A stretch of DNA of 36,574 nt from CAZHEV01 sp964531335 [NCBI: uncultured bacterium] (GCA_964531335.1 CAZHEV010000020.1:1-36574), one strand, 5' to 3'. Positions 1 to 9,189 are shown, counted from the first letter of the stretch. Made by a program: numbers and translations. Notes: generated by a model from the sequence alone, not told the origin.

Positions 1-1
1 T

Positions 2-28
2 CTGGTCATATGGGAGAGGAGTGACCAG
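2..28. other. Inverted repeat at the window edge
   Basis: CTGGTCA (2-8) and TGACCAG (22-28) form a perfect 7-bp inverted repeat around a 13-nt spacer. It could be the hairpin of a gene ending left of the window or an operator. There is no T-run after it on either strand, so a canonical intrinsic terminator is unlikely. Confidence 0.4.
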
Positions 29-426
29 CAGCCGGTGCGGCCCATGCCCTAACTATGTCCCGGCCCGCAAGCCGCTCACCCGGCGCCACCTTGTTCTTCG
101 GCGGCGCCGCCCGGATCCGCGGCAACTTTCTCCAGATGCGGAATTCCACCCAGGCCGAAACTGCTTTACTTCCTTGCTCTTTCAACGCGAAGCAAACGGC
201 GACGCCGTTGTATTTCCCGCGCTCGCGTACAACTTCCTTTACTCGCCGGGCGGATTTTGCTAACATGACGGGGCATCAGGCGGTCGCGATGTCACCTGGC
301 TCTTCAACGCAGATTCTCTCCGGCTTTTCCAGGACCATCGCGCTCGCGCTTCACCGGCGCCACCGGGGCTCGGCCCCCGGTCGTGCCTAACAGACCGTTT
401 TCGCTTTGCGCCAGGCAGGAGATAGA
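29..426. other. Non-coding leader upstream of the nitrilase gene
   Basis: No reading frame here has a credible start or family resemblance. A weak sigma70-like pair, TTTACT (238-243), 17 bp, TAACAT (261-266), could drive the nitrilase gene from about 160 bp upstream. Each hexamer matches the consensus at only four of six bases. Nothing else supported was seen. Confidence 0.3.
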
Positions 427-1215
427 ATGAAGGTCGGCTACTATCAGTTTTCACCCGAGTTCGGAAGGATCGAGAAGAACGTGGAGAAGGCCCTCGCCGC
501 CATAAAGAAGCTCCGCGCCGATCTCGTAGTCTTGCCCGAGCTTTTCAACACCGGTTACGTGTTCACCTCCAAGAGCGAGGTCGCCGGGCTCGCCGAGAAG
601 GTGCCGGGGGGATTCACCACGCAGGCGCTGGTGAACGCGGCCCGCGAGGAATCGACCTGCATCGTCGCGGGCATAGCGGAGAAGGGACCTCAAGGATTCT
701 ACAACACCGCCGTCCTGGTCTCGCCGGGCGGCTACATAGGCAAATACAGGAAGGCCCATCTCTTCTTCGAGGAGCGCAAGTGGTTCCTTCCCGGAGACAT
801 GAAATTCAAGGCGTTTGATCTCGGCGTTGCGAAGATAGGCGTCATGATTTGCTGGGACTGGATATTCCCCGAGGCGATGAGATCTCTCGCCCTGAAGGGC
901 GCCGACATCATATGTCACCCTTCGAACCTCGTGCTCACCTATTGCACCGACGCCATGATCACCAGAAGCCTGGAGAACGGCGTGTACACTGTGACGGCCA
1001 ACAGGATCGGGTCGGAGTCTCGCAAGGGCAAGGACATGTCCTTCACGGGCCTGAGCCAGGTGATAGATCCCAGAGGCAACGTTCTGGCAAGGGCGTCCAA
1101 GAACCGCGAGGAAGCCAGAGCGGTGAAGATCGACCCTACGATCTCGCGGGACAAGTCCTACACGAAGTACAACGACATATTCAAAGACCGCCGTCCCGAA
1201 ATGTACGATTGCTAG
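427..1215 (+). CDS. Carbon-nitrogen hydrolase (nitrilase-superfamily amidase)
   Basis: A 262-residue cytoplasmic amidase of the nitrilase fold, which hydrolyses amide or carbamoyl bonds through a Glu-Lys-Cys triad. The triad is visible as E38 in LPELFNTGY, K109 in YRKAHLF and C142 in MICWDWIFPE. The length is normal for the single-domain branch (omega-amidase, N-carbamoylputrescine or beta-ureidopropionate amidohydrolases). The ATG at 427 is chosen because AGGAGA (415-420) lies just upstream and the protein then begins at the usual first strand (MKVGYYQF). An aminotransferase gene follows 102 bp downstream on the same strand. That pairing suggests an omega-amidase acting on a 2-oxo amide made by the aminotransferase, but this is inference. 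The exact substrate cannot be read from the sequence. Confidence 0.9.
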   Translation: MKVGYYQFSPEFGRIEKNVEKALAAIKKLRADLVVLPELFNTGYVFTSKSEVAGLAEKVPGGFTTQALVNAAREESTCIVAGIAEKGPQGFYNTAVLVSPGGYIGKYRKAHLFFEERKWFLPGDMKFKAFDLGVAKIGVMICWDWIFPEAMRSLALKGADIICHPSNLVLTYCTDAMITRSLENGVYTVTANRIGSESRKGKDMSFTGLSQVIDPRGNVLARASKNREEARAVKIDPTISRDKSYTKYNDIFKDRRPEMYDC

Positions 1216-1317
1216 CAATCGGCCCGCGGCAACGGCGATCGAGTCCCCGAGTTTCCAGCTCACCCTAGGGCTGATCCCATTCCATGGATACCCGCCGCCA
1301 ACGTGGAGGCCGGAAAA

Positions 1318-2523
1318 ATGAAAGCAGCGAACATCTCCGCCAGAGCCGCGCAGGCACCACCGTCTCCCATAAGGAAGCTGGTGCCGTTCGCCGAGGGCGC
1401 CGTGAAGAAGGGCATCAAGGTCTATCGGCTCAACATCGGACAGCCTGACATAGAGACTCCCGCCGAGATGCTGGCGGCAGTGCGGGAGATGGACGACACC
1501 GTAATAAGCTACAGCCCGTCGGGCGGGACCCCTGAGTGCAGAAAGGCTTTCTTCGAGTACTACGCGCGTCTCGGCTTCGACCTGATCGAAGACGAGCTTC
1601 TGGTAACGACCGCCGGCAGTGAGGCGCTTGTATTCGCTTTGGGCTGCGCCACTAACCCCGGTGACGAGGTCCTGGTGCCCGAGCCCCTCTACGCGAACTA
1701 TATAGGTTTCTCGTCGCTGCTCGGAGTCAAGGTCACGCCCATCACCTGCCTGCCGGAAACCGGGTACCACCTGCCCGCCCCCGAAGAAATCGAAAAGTTG
1801 ATCACGCCGGGGACGAGGGCTTTGCTCTTCGCGAACCCAGGCAATCCCACGGGGGTGGTGTACACGCGAGACGAGCTGGCCGAGCTCGTCGAGCTGTGCC
1901 AAAAGCACGGGCTGTTTCTGATAGCGGACGAGGTCTACCGTGAGTTCACCTACGACGGCGTGAAGGCCACGAGCGTCCTCAGCTTTCCCGAAGCAGCCGA
2001 CAGGGCCATCGTGGCCGACAGCATCTCGAAGCGGTTCAGCTCGTGCGGGGCGCGGATAGGCTGCCTGGTTTCAAGGAACGTCGACGTTATAGCATCCGCC
2101 ATGAAGTTCGCGCAGGCCAGGCTCAGCCCGCCGACCATGGGCCAGGTCCTCGCCGCCGCCGCCGCCAAGCTGCCCTTGGACTACTTCGAGAGAACAAAGA
2201 GCGAGTACAAGAGACGACGGGATCTGGTCTGCGACGTCTTGTCCTCGATTCCCGGCGTAGTCTGCCGCAAGCCCGAGGGCGCGTTCTACGTAATGCCCAA
2301 GCTGCCCATAGCAGACACTGATGACTTCGCGCAGTGGCTCCTTGAGAGCTACAGCCTCGACGGCGAGACTCTGCTTGTCGCGCCGGGCGCGGGGTTCTAC
2401 GCGACACCCGGGGCGGGCAAGAGCGAGGTCAGGATAGCCTATGTTCTCAACTTGAAGGATCTGGAGAGGTCAATGCGGATTCTTCGAGAAGGAATCGACC
2501 GCTACCGTCAAACCCATGACTGA
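1318..2523 (+). CDS. Pyridoxal-phosphate aminotransferase, class I/II
   Basis: A 401-residue fold-type I PLP aminotransferase. Visible landmarks are the NPGNPTG segment (residues 173-179), the PLP-ring aspartate and tyrosine in ADEVYREF (D204, Y207), and the Schiff-base lysine K238 in SISKRFSS. A C-terminal arginine in VRIAYV suits the substrate carboxylate. The branch resembles aspartate/aromatic-type enzymes (AspC-like); the amino donor is not certain. The ATG at 1318 is preferred over the in-frame GTG at 1303 because GGAGG (1305-1309), which overlaps that GTG, sits 8 nt before the ATG as a ribosome binding site. It is probably co-transcribed with the nitrilase-type amidase upstream. Confidence 0.9.
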   Translation: MKAANISARAAQAPPSPIRKLVPFAEGAVKKGIKVYRLNIGQPDIETPAEMLAAVREMDDTVISYSPSGGTPECRKAFFEYYARLGFDLIEDELLVTTAGSEALVFALGCATNPGDEVLVPEPLYANYIGFSSLLGVKVTPITCLPETGYHLPAPEEIEKLITPGTRALLFANPGNPTGVVYTRDELAELVELCQKHGLFLIADEVYREFTYDGVKATSVLSFPEAADRAIVADSISKRFSSCGARIGCLVSRNVDVIASAMKFAQARLSPPTMGQVLAAAAAKLPLDYFERTKSEYKRRRDLVCDVLSSIPGVVCRKPEGAFYVMPKLPIADTDDFAQWLLESYSLDGETLLVAPGAGFYATPGAGKSEVRIAYVLNLKDLERSMRILREGIDRYRQTHD

Positions 2524-2536
2524 AACCGCCGTTTCA
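2521..2536 (+). other. Hairpin over the aminotransferase stop codon
   Basis: TGAAAC-CGCC-GTTTCA is a perfect 6-bp stem with a 4-nt loop. Its first three bases are the stop codon of the aminotransferase gene. No T-tract follows, so it is not a classic terminator. It may protect the mRNA end or belong to the structured region downstream. Confidence 0.45.
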
Positions 2537-2573
2537 CCCAGGCATTCCAACCGAGACACGCGACAAGAGAACA

Positions 2574-2654
2574 CGCCCCCCAGCCCTAGCGTCAGATTCT
2601 TCCGCTATCCCTGCGGCGCAGGGACGACGATGGAGGCATGACGACTGGGGGGCG
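2574..2654. other. Rod-like inverted-repeat element, candidate structured RNA
   Basis: Nested pairing covers about 81 nt: outer 10-bp stem CGCCCCCCAG (2574-2583) with CTGGGGGGCG (2645-2654), then CGTCA (2590-2594) with TGACG (2639-2643), then CTTCC (2599-2603) with GGAGG (2632-2636, one G-U), and an apical hairpin TCCCTGC-GGC-GCAGGGA (2608-2624). The right arm can instead fold on itself as TGGGGG-GCG-CTCCCA (2646-2660), which excludes the outer stem. There is no T-run and no coding frame. It could be a small RNA, an attenuator-like switch or a palindromic DNA repeat; the strand is undecided because the repeat is symmetric. Confidence 0.45.
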
Positions 2655-2910
2655 CTCCCATCATGTGAAAGAGGCTGCGCTCTGCTTGGGACCGGTGCGC
2701 TATAGCGGGTCCGACTCCCGCCAACCTCCTATTGTTATGACTTCCGGATGGCGCGAATGATGCCGGCAATTCGCATCTCGCGCAACGCCCTCGGCATCAA
2801 ACGACTCCCCTAAACACCCATTCTATTCTTTCCGTCCGCCACAGCAATTGTCAAGAAAATTTTTAACGTTTCGGCAACTCTATTGCCCTCAGGCCTTTCC
2901 ACGGGCGCCT
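2655..2910. other. Non-coding stretch with further alternative stems
   Basis: No gene is seen. Short stems continue: GCGGG (2705-2709) with CCCGC (2717-2721), GCGAAT (2753-2758) with ATTCGC (2769-2774), and GATGCCG (2759-2765) with CGGCATC (2792-2798). The first strand of the last stem lies in the loop of the one before it, so together they make a pseudoknot or two competing folds. The stretch near 2845-2880 is visibly AT-richer, as is usual just upstream of a promoter. Confidence 0.35.
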
Positions 2911-2911
2911 C

Positions 2912-2940
2912 TTGACCTGCGGCGACTTCCGCCCTATACT
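2912..2940 (+). promoter_or_regulatory. Sigma70-type promoter of the glycosyltransferase gene
   Basis: TTGACC (2912-2917), a 17-bp spacer and TATACT (2935-2940) match the housekeeping consensus at five of six bases in each box. Transcription would start near 2947 and leave a leader of about 138 nt before the ATG at 3085. Confidence 0.7.
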
Positions 2941-3084
2941 CGGCTACTGTTTCCCATCCCGGCCGCCTGGCCCCCGCGCCTGCGCATTGGGGCCGTGCGG
3001 CGGGACTTCAGCGGTCGAACGCGTGCCGGGGCCGCCGGCTGACAGAGCCGGAACGGGCTCCCGCGGAGCCGGAGCCGTCGATCC

Positions 3085-4362
3085 ATGTACTCCTACTCCC
3101 CAGCCTATTCGAGAAGCACCGAAGAGCGGCGCTGGATCGCCAAGGCGGCCGTGGTCGTCTTCCTGGCGGCGTTGTTGATCCGGATCCTTTTCATCGCCCT
3201 GGTTCCGGCCCCGCCTTTCGGCAATGACATGATCACCTACGAGGGGATAGCGAAGAACCTCCTTGAAGGCAGGTGGCATTTCGGATGGGGGGATGAGCCT
3301 TCGGCTCACAGAGAGCCTGTCTATCCGCTGTTTGTGGCGGCGATCTACAAGATCTCCGGCGAGTCCCGCGCAGCCGTCCACTACACTCAAGCGGTCGTGT
3401 GCGCCGCCGCCTGCGGGCTCCTGGTACTTCTCGCCTCCCGACTTCTGCGGTCGCGCTGGGCCGCCGTTCTCGCCGGAGCCCTGGCCGCCATATACCCGCC
3501 GTTTCTAATGCAGATCCAGACGATCCTCACCGAGCCTCTGGCCACCTTCCTGCTGCTCGTGGCCGCGTATCTTGTCGTGGTCGGATGGAGCGGGACCAAG
3601 CCGGCGGCCCTGGCCTGGGGCGGGTTTTTCCTGGGCCTGGCCACGCTTACCAGGGCGGCGAACCTGATGTACGCGCCGTTGCTCGCCCTTCTGTTATTGA
3701 CAGTCAGTGGCCCGCGGGGACGACCCGGGCTAAAAAGCCCAGCGGTCTTTCTGATCGTCTTTCTGGCTGTCCTTTCCCCCTGGATTATAAGGAACTACGT
3801 GGTCTTCGACAGGTTCATCCCCGTCGCGGTGAACGCCGGCGGCTCCTTTTTCAGGGGCAACTACGACGAGGGGACGCTCGGGGCGATGCACAGCAACTAC
3901 GAGCCGCAAATGCCGGAGGAGATCACATCGAGATACGAGGACCTGGACGAGGTGGGCATAGATCGCCTGTTGATGAAGGAAGGCGTCGAGTACGTACGGA
4001 ACCATCCCTCGACATTCGTTAAGCTCTGCGCGCTCAAGCTCGCGCGATTCTGGCTCAACCTGGGCTATCCAACGCCGCCGTCTTCGATGTCCATCGCCTA
4101 CGCCATAGGAAACGGAGCGCTCATAGCCCTGGCCCTCTTCGGAATCTTCGGCTCCGGGCTTGTGGACAACAGAGCGGCCCTTCCGGTCCATCTATTGGTC
4201 CTTTACTATACCGCCCTGCATATGCTGCTGTTCGCGGTGGCCCGCTACAGCATTCCCGTGATGCCCTATGTCCTCGCTTTCGCGGCGGCGGGCATACTCG
4301 GCGTTGCCGGCCGAGCATACCCGCGATCTCGATTCCTTCGGATAGGCGTCACGGGACGCTGA
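3085..4362 (+). CDS. GT-C family membrane glycosyltransferase (ArnT/PMT-like)
   Basis: A 425-residue polytopic inner-membrane protein of the dolichyl-phosphate-mannose/ArnT glycosyltransferase type, which moves a sugar from a polyprenyl-phosphate donor to an acceptor on the periplasmic side. Helix 1 (about residues 19-42) is followed by the first outer loop with the conserved acidic site (N47-D48 in FGNDMITYEG) and REPVYPLF (76-83), as in this family. Many Leu/Ala/Val-rich helices follow to about residue 415. The ribosome binding site is weak (GGAG 12 nt before the ATG). No surface-polysaccharide genes adjoin, so the acceptor is unknown. Its 3' end overlaps the convergent small gene by 14 bp. 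Confidence 0.8.
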   Translation: MYSYSPAYSRSTEERRWIAKAAVVVFLAALLIRILFIALVPAPPFGNDMITYEGIAKNLLEGRWHFGWGDEPSAHREPVYPLFVAAIYKISGESRAAVHYTQAVVCAAACGLLVLLASRLLRSRWAAVLAGALAAIYPPFLMQIQTILTEPLATFLLLVAAYLVVVGWSGTKPAALAWGGFFLGLATLTRAANLMYAPLLALLLLTVSGPRGRPGLKSPAVFLIVFLAVLSPWIIRNYVVFDRFIPVAVNAGGSFFRGNYDEGTLGAMHSNYEPQMPEEITSRYEDLDEVGIDRLLMKEGVEYVRNHPSTFVKLCALKLARFWLNLGYPTPPSSMSIAYAIGNGALIALALFGIFGSGLVDNRAALPVHLLVLYYTALHMLLFAVARYSIPVMPYVLAFAAAGILGVAGRAYPRSRFLRIGVTGR

Positions 4363-4660
4363 TCTCGGGCCAGTCGTTGCTCCACCCTTCCGGATCGATG
4401 TTTGACGGGCCGGTATAGTTCTCCAGGTCATCGGAGTGGAAGAAGCCCTCGATGTAGATGTCCCCGTTCTTGTCCGCGGCGATCCTTATCGTCTCCCGGT
4501 TGTTAGCCACGCATTTCATAAGCTGCTCGAACAACCAGCTCACGGGTACGACGGAGGCCTTGGTAAACGGCATTTCCTTGCCGCCATCGATGGCCAGGCC
4601 CTTCCTCTTGTTTCTACGCTCATAGACGAACTCCGCCCTCTTCCAGTCTTCCACCGGCAT
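4349..4660 (-). CDS. Small conserved-looking protein of unknown function
   Basis: A 103-residue soluble protein that I do not recognise. It is acidic towards the C-terminus, with no signal peptide or membrane segment. The middle (about residues 47-72) reads as an amphipathic helix followed by strands with a hydrophilic turn (ADKNGDIYIEGFF). The ATG at 4660 is supported by GGGAGG 9 nt upstream; an in-frame GTG at 4690 lacks such a site. It lies downstream of the kinase gene on the same strand, but a 245-nt hairpin-rich gap separates them, so co-transcription is uncertain. The strong ribosome binding site and normal composition argue for a real gene. Confidence 0.65.
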   Translation of the reverse strand: MPVEDWKRAEFVYERRNKRKGLAIDGGKEMPFTKASVVPVSWLFEQLMKCVANNRETIRIAADKNGDIYIEGFFHSDDLENYTGPSNIDPEGWSNDWPEISVP

Positions 4661-4905
4661 CTTCGAATCCCTCCCGCGCTCCTGACGCACAGCGACGCGG
4701 AAAGGCGACCGAGGGGGGCCGCGTCAGTAAGCGCAAAAATCCGGTTCTTGACTCCCCGCGAAGCGAACCGACGCGGGACTTTCCCGGTGCCCGGGACCAC
4801 GTGCGACTCCACCCGGACGACTGCCTCCCCAGCCGCGTGCCGTCTCTTTCTCCGCGGGGGCGCGGCTTGGGCCCCCGGGAAGAATCGCGCGCCGTCTATT
4901 ACTGG
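4661..4905 (-). other. Hairpin-rich gap after the kinase gene
   Basis: No gene is seen. Four stems occur: GGGGGC/GCCCCC (4856-4876), which lies about 30 nt past the kinase stop; TCCCGG-TGC-CCGGGA (4782-4796); and the overlapping, mutually exclusive pairs CGGTTC/GAACCG (4742-4770) and CCCGCG/CGCGGG (4755-4777). None is followed by a T-run on the minus strand. They could be factor-dependent terminator or mRNA-end structures, or a leader element of the small gene starting at 4660. Confidence 0.35.
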
Positions 4906-7668
4906 TCAGCGCAGCTTCTTCATCACCTGTTTGAGCGGAGCGAAATCTCCGTCGGCGTCCTCCCACACCTGCATCGCTCTTTCGTGGAAGCTCTCCATCC
5001 GATCGGTCCGGCCCACCCGCTCGTAGGCAAGGCCAAGAACGGCAAGCATCTCCCCGTCGTTTGGGTTTCTCTCTATGAGCTCGGAAGCCTCATCGATGGC
5101 CATGTCCGGGAGACCGGCTTCGAGGAGCGCTTTGGCAAGCTCCCTCCTGAAGAAATCGCGGTCGTGACGCCTGCACGTCGCGACCGCCTCTCTCAGATCC
5201 TTCACGGCGGAATCGACGTCTCCCTCGGCGAGGTGAATCCGCCCCCGCAGATGATGGGAATAGGCCGCGCCGCCCGCCGCCCTGGGGTCTTCCAGGCATC
5301 GCGTTATGATCTCGTCCTCTTCGCGCGCGCCCGTCGTCCCCGCCCCCTTCTCCAGCGCGCAGACCCCCTTGAGCCAATGCGCCTTGACGGCGGCGGGGTC
5401 CAGGGCCAGGGCCTTGCCTGCCTCGCTCTCCGCCAACTCCAGATCGCCCTGCACATGATAGACCTGGGCCACCCTTACATGACCGTCCGGAAGGTAGTCC
5501 TGGGGCGCAACGGCCAGATGGCGCCTGAAGGCGGAGAGGGCGTCACGCCACTTGCCCATCGACAGATACGCCAACCCGAGTCCTTCGTGGGAGATGTAGT
5601 AGTCGGGAAATCTCTCTATCACTTCCGAGTAAAGCTCGACGGCCCCGCCGTAATCGCCGCTCAGCAGGTGCGCGTAGGCCATGCTGTGCAGCGGAGCGGG
5701 CCTGTTAGGCGCGAGCGACCGGTAGCCGGCGAAGGCCTCTATCGCCTCTTCGAAGCGCCCGAGATAGAGGTACAAGTTGCCGAGGTGGTTGTAGACGTCG
5801 CTGAGCTCACCCGAGACGTTGTTGGGGTCATCCTCGATAATGCTTTCGAACTGAGCGACCGCCTCCTCGTATGTCTCGACCCTTCGCGCCAGGACCCACC
5901 CCAATCGTCTCTGTATTCTCATGTCGTTGGGCTGGAGTTCGAGATATTCCCTCATGTACTGAATCACGCGGTCCCAGTTCTCAAGCACCCAGGACTCGTA
6001 CGCGAGAGACTTGAGGTGCTCCTTGGCGCCTCTGTCCCTGGTCAGATCCTTGGCTCTAACGGCGCTGGCAAGGGCGCTGACATAATCTCCGAGCTGGTAC
6101 TTGTAGAGAAGCGCCAGCTCCACGTGAGCCTCCGCGAACTCCGGGTCCAGCGCCACCGCCTGCTTGAGGTACTCGACGGCCTCGAACGGATGCGAGGTCC
6201 TCCGGTCCATTCCCCTCGAGTAGAGCCGGTACGCCTCGACGGATCTGGTGGTCAGCTCCGACAGCGGCGGCTCGCCGCCGCTGTTCCACTTCGGGAGGAC
6301 CTTTATCTCACGCCTTATGTTCTTGGACAGCTCGTCTATCATGTCGAAAACGCAATCGGCCCCCTCCCCTTGCTCATGCTTGGCGAACAGGAGGCTGCGG
6401 GTCTCGACGTCATACACGCTGGCGTCCAGCCTGAGCACGTCCCCCAGCTTCACCGCGCTGCCGGCGACCAACAGCTGTACCCCGGCATTTTCGGCGAGAT
6501 CGAACCCGGATGACTGGTCCATGCTCTCGATCTCGAGCGAGTCCTGAAGCTCCCGCATCCTTTCGCGTCCCAGGACCCGCACCTTCGGCGTCTGGGCGAG
6601 ATCGGTGGTCAAGAGATCGGCCAAGATCACATCGAATCCCTCCTCACCGGCGTTGTTTTCGAAATCGAGAACGGCCACGGTGACAGGGGCGCCGTCAACG
6701 CCGGTCAGATTCGAGACGGCCAGCGCCGCGGCTACGATAGCTGTGCTGACGAGGGCAGCGTACATTATCATCCTCCTGGTCCTCTTGGCGCCTTTGGACT
6801 TGCTCGGGCTCCTTTCTACTCGGGTCGGATCTTGGCCCGTACCCCCCAGCGTTCTCGAACGGGCTCTTCGCAGCTCTTCTATCATCTCGCCCATGGACTG
6901 GTACCTGTCGTCCACGCTCTTGCGCAGGCACTTGAGAATCACCTCTTCCAGGTCGGCGGGAATCCCGGGATCGATGCCGGAGGGCGGGACGACCGGCTCG
7001 TGGGCTATGGAGAACATGACCGCGGCTTCGTACTCGCCGCTGAAAGGGGCCTTTCCGGTAAGGATTTCGTACAGCATCGCCCCCAGGGACCACACGTCGC
7101 TCCTGTGGTCCACCTCCGCGCCCCTTACCTGCTCGGGAGACATGTAATTGAGCGTACCGGCCACGGCGCCCACCTTATGGAAGGTGGTCTGCCCGGCGAG
7201 CTTGGCAAGGCCGAAGTCCATTATCCTCACCCTGCCGTCAGGGCTTATGATCACGTTCTCCGGCTTTATGTCGCGGTGGATTATGCCGCGCTCGTGCGCG
7301 TGCTCCAGCCCCCGGGCGATCTGAACAATGGCATCGATCTTCTCCGCCGTGCCGAAATCCAGGTCGTCGAGCCTGGCCCTGAGGGTCTTACCCTCGCAGT
7401 ACCCCATGCAGATGAAGAACCGCCCGTCCTCGGCCTTGTCCACCTGGTGTATGGTGCAGATGTTGGGGTGATCGAGAGTGGAAGCGGCCCGCGCCTCGCG
7501 AACCAGGCGCTCCTTCGACTCCTCATCGGCGGTGAACCGCTGCTGGAAGAACTTCAGAGCGACGGTTCGCCGCAGCACGGTGTCCTCCGCCTTGTAGACG
7601 ACCCCCATCCCTCCCTCGCCGAGCCTCTCCAGGATCTTGTAGTGTGCCACATGTTGCCCGATATTCAT
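4906..7668 (-). CDS. Membrane Ser/Thr protein kinase with TPR sensor domain
   Basis: A 920-residue eukaryotic-type (Hanks) kinase. Residues 10-270 are the kinase domain, with glycine loop GEGGMG (17-22), catalytic lysine K39, HRDIKPEN (131-138) and DFG (151-153). All key residues are present. A basic stretch leads into one transmembrane helix (about 300-320). Next comes a domain of the kind that follows such kinases (about 328-455, starting VAVLDFEN and similar to FlgO/TolB-like lipoprotein folds). Tetratricopeptide-like repeats fill about 465-910. The kinase is thus cytoplasmic and the repeats probably periplasmic. It lies 111 bp downstream of the SpoIIE-type phosphatase on the same strand, so the two probably share an operon and act on common targets. 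Those targets are not visible. Confidence 0.93.
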   Translation of the reverse strand: MNIGQHVAHYKILERLGEGGMGVVYKAEDTVLRRTVALKFFQQRFTADEESKERLVREARAASTLDHPNICTIHQVDKAEDGRFFICMGYCEGKTLRARLDDLDFGTAEKIDAIVQIARGLEHAHERGIIHRDIKPENVIISPDGRVRIMDFGLAKLAGQTTFHKVGAVAGTLNYMSPEQVRGAEVDHRSDVWSLGAMLYEILTGKAPFSGEYEAAVMFSIAHEPVVPPSGIDPGIPADLEEVILKCLRKSVDDRYQSMGEMIEELRRARSRTLGGTGQDPTRVERSPSKSKGAKRTRRMIMYAALVSTAIVAAALAVSNLTGVDGAPVTVAVLDFENNAGEEGFDVILADLLTTDLAQTPKVRVLGRERMRELQDSLEIESMDQSSGFDLAENAGVQLLVAGSAVKLGDVLRLDASVYDVETRSLLFAKHEQGEGADCVFDMIDELSKNIRREIKVLPKWNSGGEPPLSELTTRSVEAYRLYSRGMDRRTSHPFEAVEYLKQAVALDPEFAEAHVELALLYKYQLGDYVSALASAVRAKDLTRDRGAKEHLKSLAYESWVLENWDRVIQYMREYLELQPNDMRIQRRLGWVLARRVETYEEAVAQFESIIEDDPNNVSGELSDVYNHLGNLYLYLGRFEEAIEAFAGYRSLAPNRPAPLHSMAYAHLLSGDYGGAVELYSEVIERFPDYYISHEGLGLAYLSMGKWRDALSAFRRHLAVAPQDYLPDGHVRVAQVYHVQGDLELAESEAGKALALDPAAVKAHWLKGVCALEKGAGTTGAREEDEIITRCLEDPRAAGGAAYSHHLRGRIHLAEGDVDSAVKDLREAVATCRRHDRDFFRRELAKALLEAGLPDMAIDEASELIERNPNDGEMLAVLGLAYERVGRTDRMESFHERAMQVWEDADGDFAPLKQVMKKLR

Positions 7669-7779
7669 CGCTTCGTGCCCAGGAGGAATCCGCCGCGGCC
7701 TTCCGTCCCCAGCTCCGGAAGACGCGGCGCCGCGAGAGTCATGAACCCGATCGCCCGCGGGAGGACGCGCGGGCCCTTA

Positions 7780-9084
7780 CTAGTCCGCCGCTCTCTTTAT
7801 CACCACCATCGTCATGTCATCCGACTGCGGATGGCCGCCCGCATGAGCCTTGACGGCTTCGAAGACCCTGCCTATCAAGTCCTCCGCCGGATCGTCCAGG
7901 TGCGTCGTTATGATCTCGTTCAGCCTGGACTCCCCGAACTCGATCTCCGTCGAGTCCATCGCCTCGGTGATGCCGTCCGAATATATGACGAGTACGTCTC
8001 CCGGCGACAATCGCACGGTCTCCTGCTCGAACCGGTATTCCTTGATCACCCCGAGCACCACTCCCCCGGTCTCCAGAAGCCGTGGCGGCACGCCCGCCGA
8101 GAAGAGAAGTGGATAGTTGTGCCCGGCGTTGCAGAATGTGAGCTCGTGATTCTCCAGATCGAGCAGCCCGAAGAAAAGGGTCACGAAGTGCTCCGGATTC
8201 GTGCTGTGGAACAGCATGCTGTTGCAGCGCTTCAGGCATGAGATGGGAACGGGGTCGCGGTGGGCCTGGCCCCTCAGGGTCGCTTGAAGGTTGGCCATGA
8301 GAAGCGATGCCGGCAGCCCTTTGCCGGAGACGTCTCCCACCGCAACGCACATCCTGCTCTCGGCTATGGAGATGAAGTCGAAATAGTCGCCCCCCACCAT
8401 CCTGGCGGGCAGGTTCCTGCCGGCGATGTCGTAGCCATTAACGTCGGGAGGCGCTTTGGGAAGGAGCTCGATCTGTATCTGGGAGACCAACCTCACCTCC
8501 TCCTGGAGGCGGTTGAGCGCGGCCTGCTCCTCGTGCAGCCTCGCGTTCTCGACGATCTGGGCCGATTGGGCGGCCAGTATGGAGAGCAGCCGCTCGTCGT
8601 CGTCCGTGAAGCCCCCACCGCCTTTCTTGTTGTAGACGGCGAGCACCCCCTTCAACTCCGACTTTGTCATCAGGGGCACACAGAGCACCGACTTGACGGA
8701 GTCGCCGGTCATCAGTCCGGCGAAGCGCTCGTCGTTTATCAGATCGTTTACGCGCAGGGGCTTCTGATGGACGTACATCCATCCCAGGAGACCGCGGTCG
8801 AGGTGCAGCGGCTGCCTGGTCGTGGATGTGACCATGGCGCGCGCCACCGTCTTGGCCGTATCGTTGGGCTGCTTGGTCACCAGGGCGATCACGCCCTGCT
8901 CGGCGCCTACCGCCTGCAGGGCCCGCCTGATGATCCTGTCCATTATCTCCTTGGCGTTGAGGGACCCGCCGATCGCCCGGGCCAGATCGTTGAGCACCGA
9001 CAGCTCCTCGACGGCCCGTCTCAGTCGGTTGTTCTCCTCTCTAAGCTGACTTGTGAGAGAGTTCTCGCCGTTCCTCGAGACCAT
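7780..9084 (-). CDS. GAF-SpoIIE family protein serine phosphatase (RsbU-like)
   Basis: A 434-residue cytoplasmic PP2C-type phosphatase. Residues 11-35 look like a short coiled coil, about 38-185 form a GAF sensor domain, and about 205-434 the SpoIIE catalytic domain. Metal-binding acidic motifs are visible: VGGDYFDF, VAVGDVSGKG and YSDGITEAMD. RsbU-type enzymes dephosphorylate an anti-sigma antagonist, but no STAS protein or anti-sigma kinase gene is nearby. The adjacent Ser/Thr kinase gene suggests opposing activities. The ATG at 9084 is the first in-frame start. An extended -10 promoter about 75 bp upstream suits it. Confidence 0.92.
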   Translation of the reverse strand: MVSRNGENSLTSQLREENNRLRRAVEELSVLNDLARAIGGSLNAKEIMDRIIRRALQAVGAEQGVIALVTKQPNDTAKTVARAMVTSTTRQPLHLDRGLLGWMYVHQKPLRVNDLINDERFAGLMTGDSVKSVLCVPLMTKSELKGVLAVYNKKGGGGFTDDDERLLSILAAQSAQIVENARLHEEQAALNRLQEEVRLVSQIQIELLPKAPPDVNGYDIAGRNLPARMVGGDYFDFISIAESRMCVAVGDVSGKGLPASLLMANLQATLRGQAHRDPVPISCLKRCNSMLFHSTNPEHFVTLFFGLLDLENHELTFCNAGHNYPLLFSAGVPPRLLETGGVVLGVIKEYRFEQETVRLSPGDVLVIYSDGITEAMDSTEIEFGESRLNEIITTHLDDPAEDLIGRVFEAVKAHAGGHPQSDDMTMVVIKRAAD

Positions 9085-9160
9085 CGGGTGGCTCCTCGGC
9101 CTATCGCTGCTGAGTTGCGGATGCTGTCGGTTGCGCGAGCTTTCCCATGTTCCATATCAC

Positions 9161-9189
9161 ATTCTAGCACGCCGAGACGGGGAAGTCGA
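9161..9189 (-). promoter_or_regulatory. Extended -10 promoter of the phosphatase-kinase operon
   Basis: Read on the minus strand: TCGACT (9189-9184), 17 bp, then TAGAAT (9166-9161) preceded by TGC, the extended -10 signature. Transcription would start near 9154 and give a leader of about 70 nt before the phosphatase ATG. Confidence 0.5.

Noticed and set aside
451-1908. 485-codon minus-strand open frame
   Set aside because: Antisense to the amidase and aminotransferase genes; no ribosome binding site, no recognisable domain, Arg/Gly/His-rich shadow composition.
2705-2729. tRNA or tmRNA 3' end: stem GCGGG, loop TCCGACT, stem CCCGC, then CAACCTCC
   Set aside because: The T-arm looks convincing, but loop position 55 is C instead of T, no CCA follows, and no upstream or downstream segment gives a matching acceptor strand with a D-arm or tmRNA tag region. 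At best it is a decayed remnant.
4801-8241. Long plus-strand open frames of 570 and 469 codons
   Set aside because: They mirror the kinase and phosphatase genes, whose domains and motifs are clear on the minus strand.
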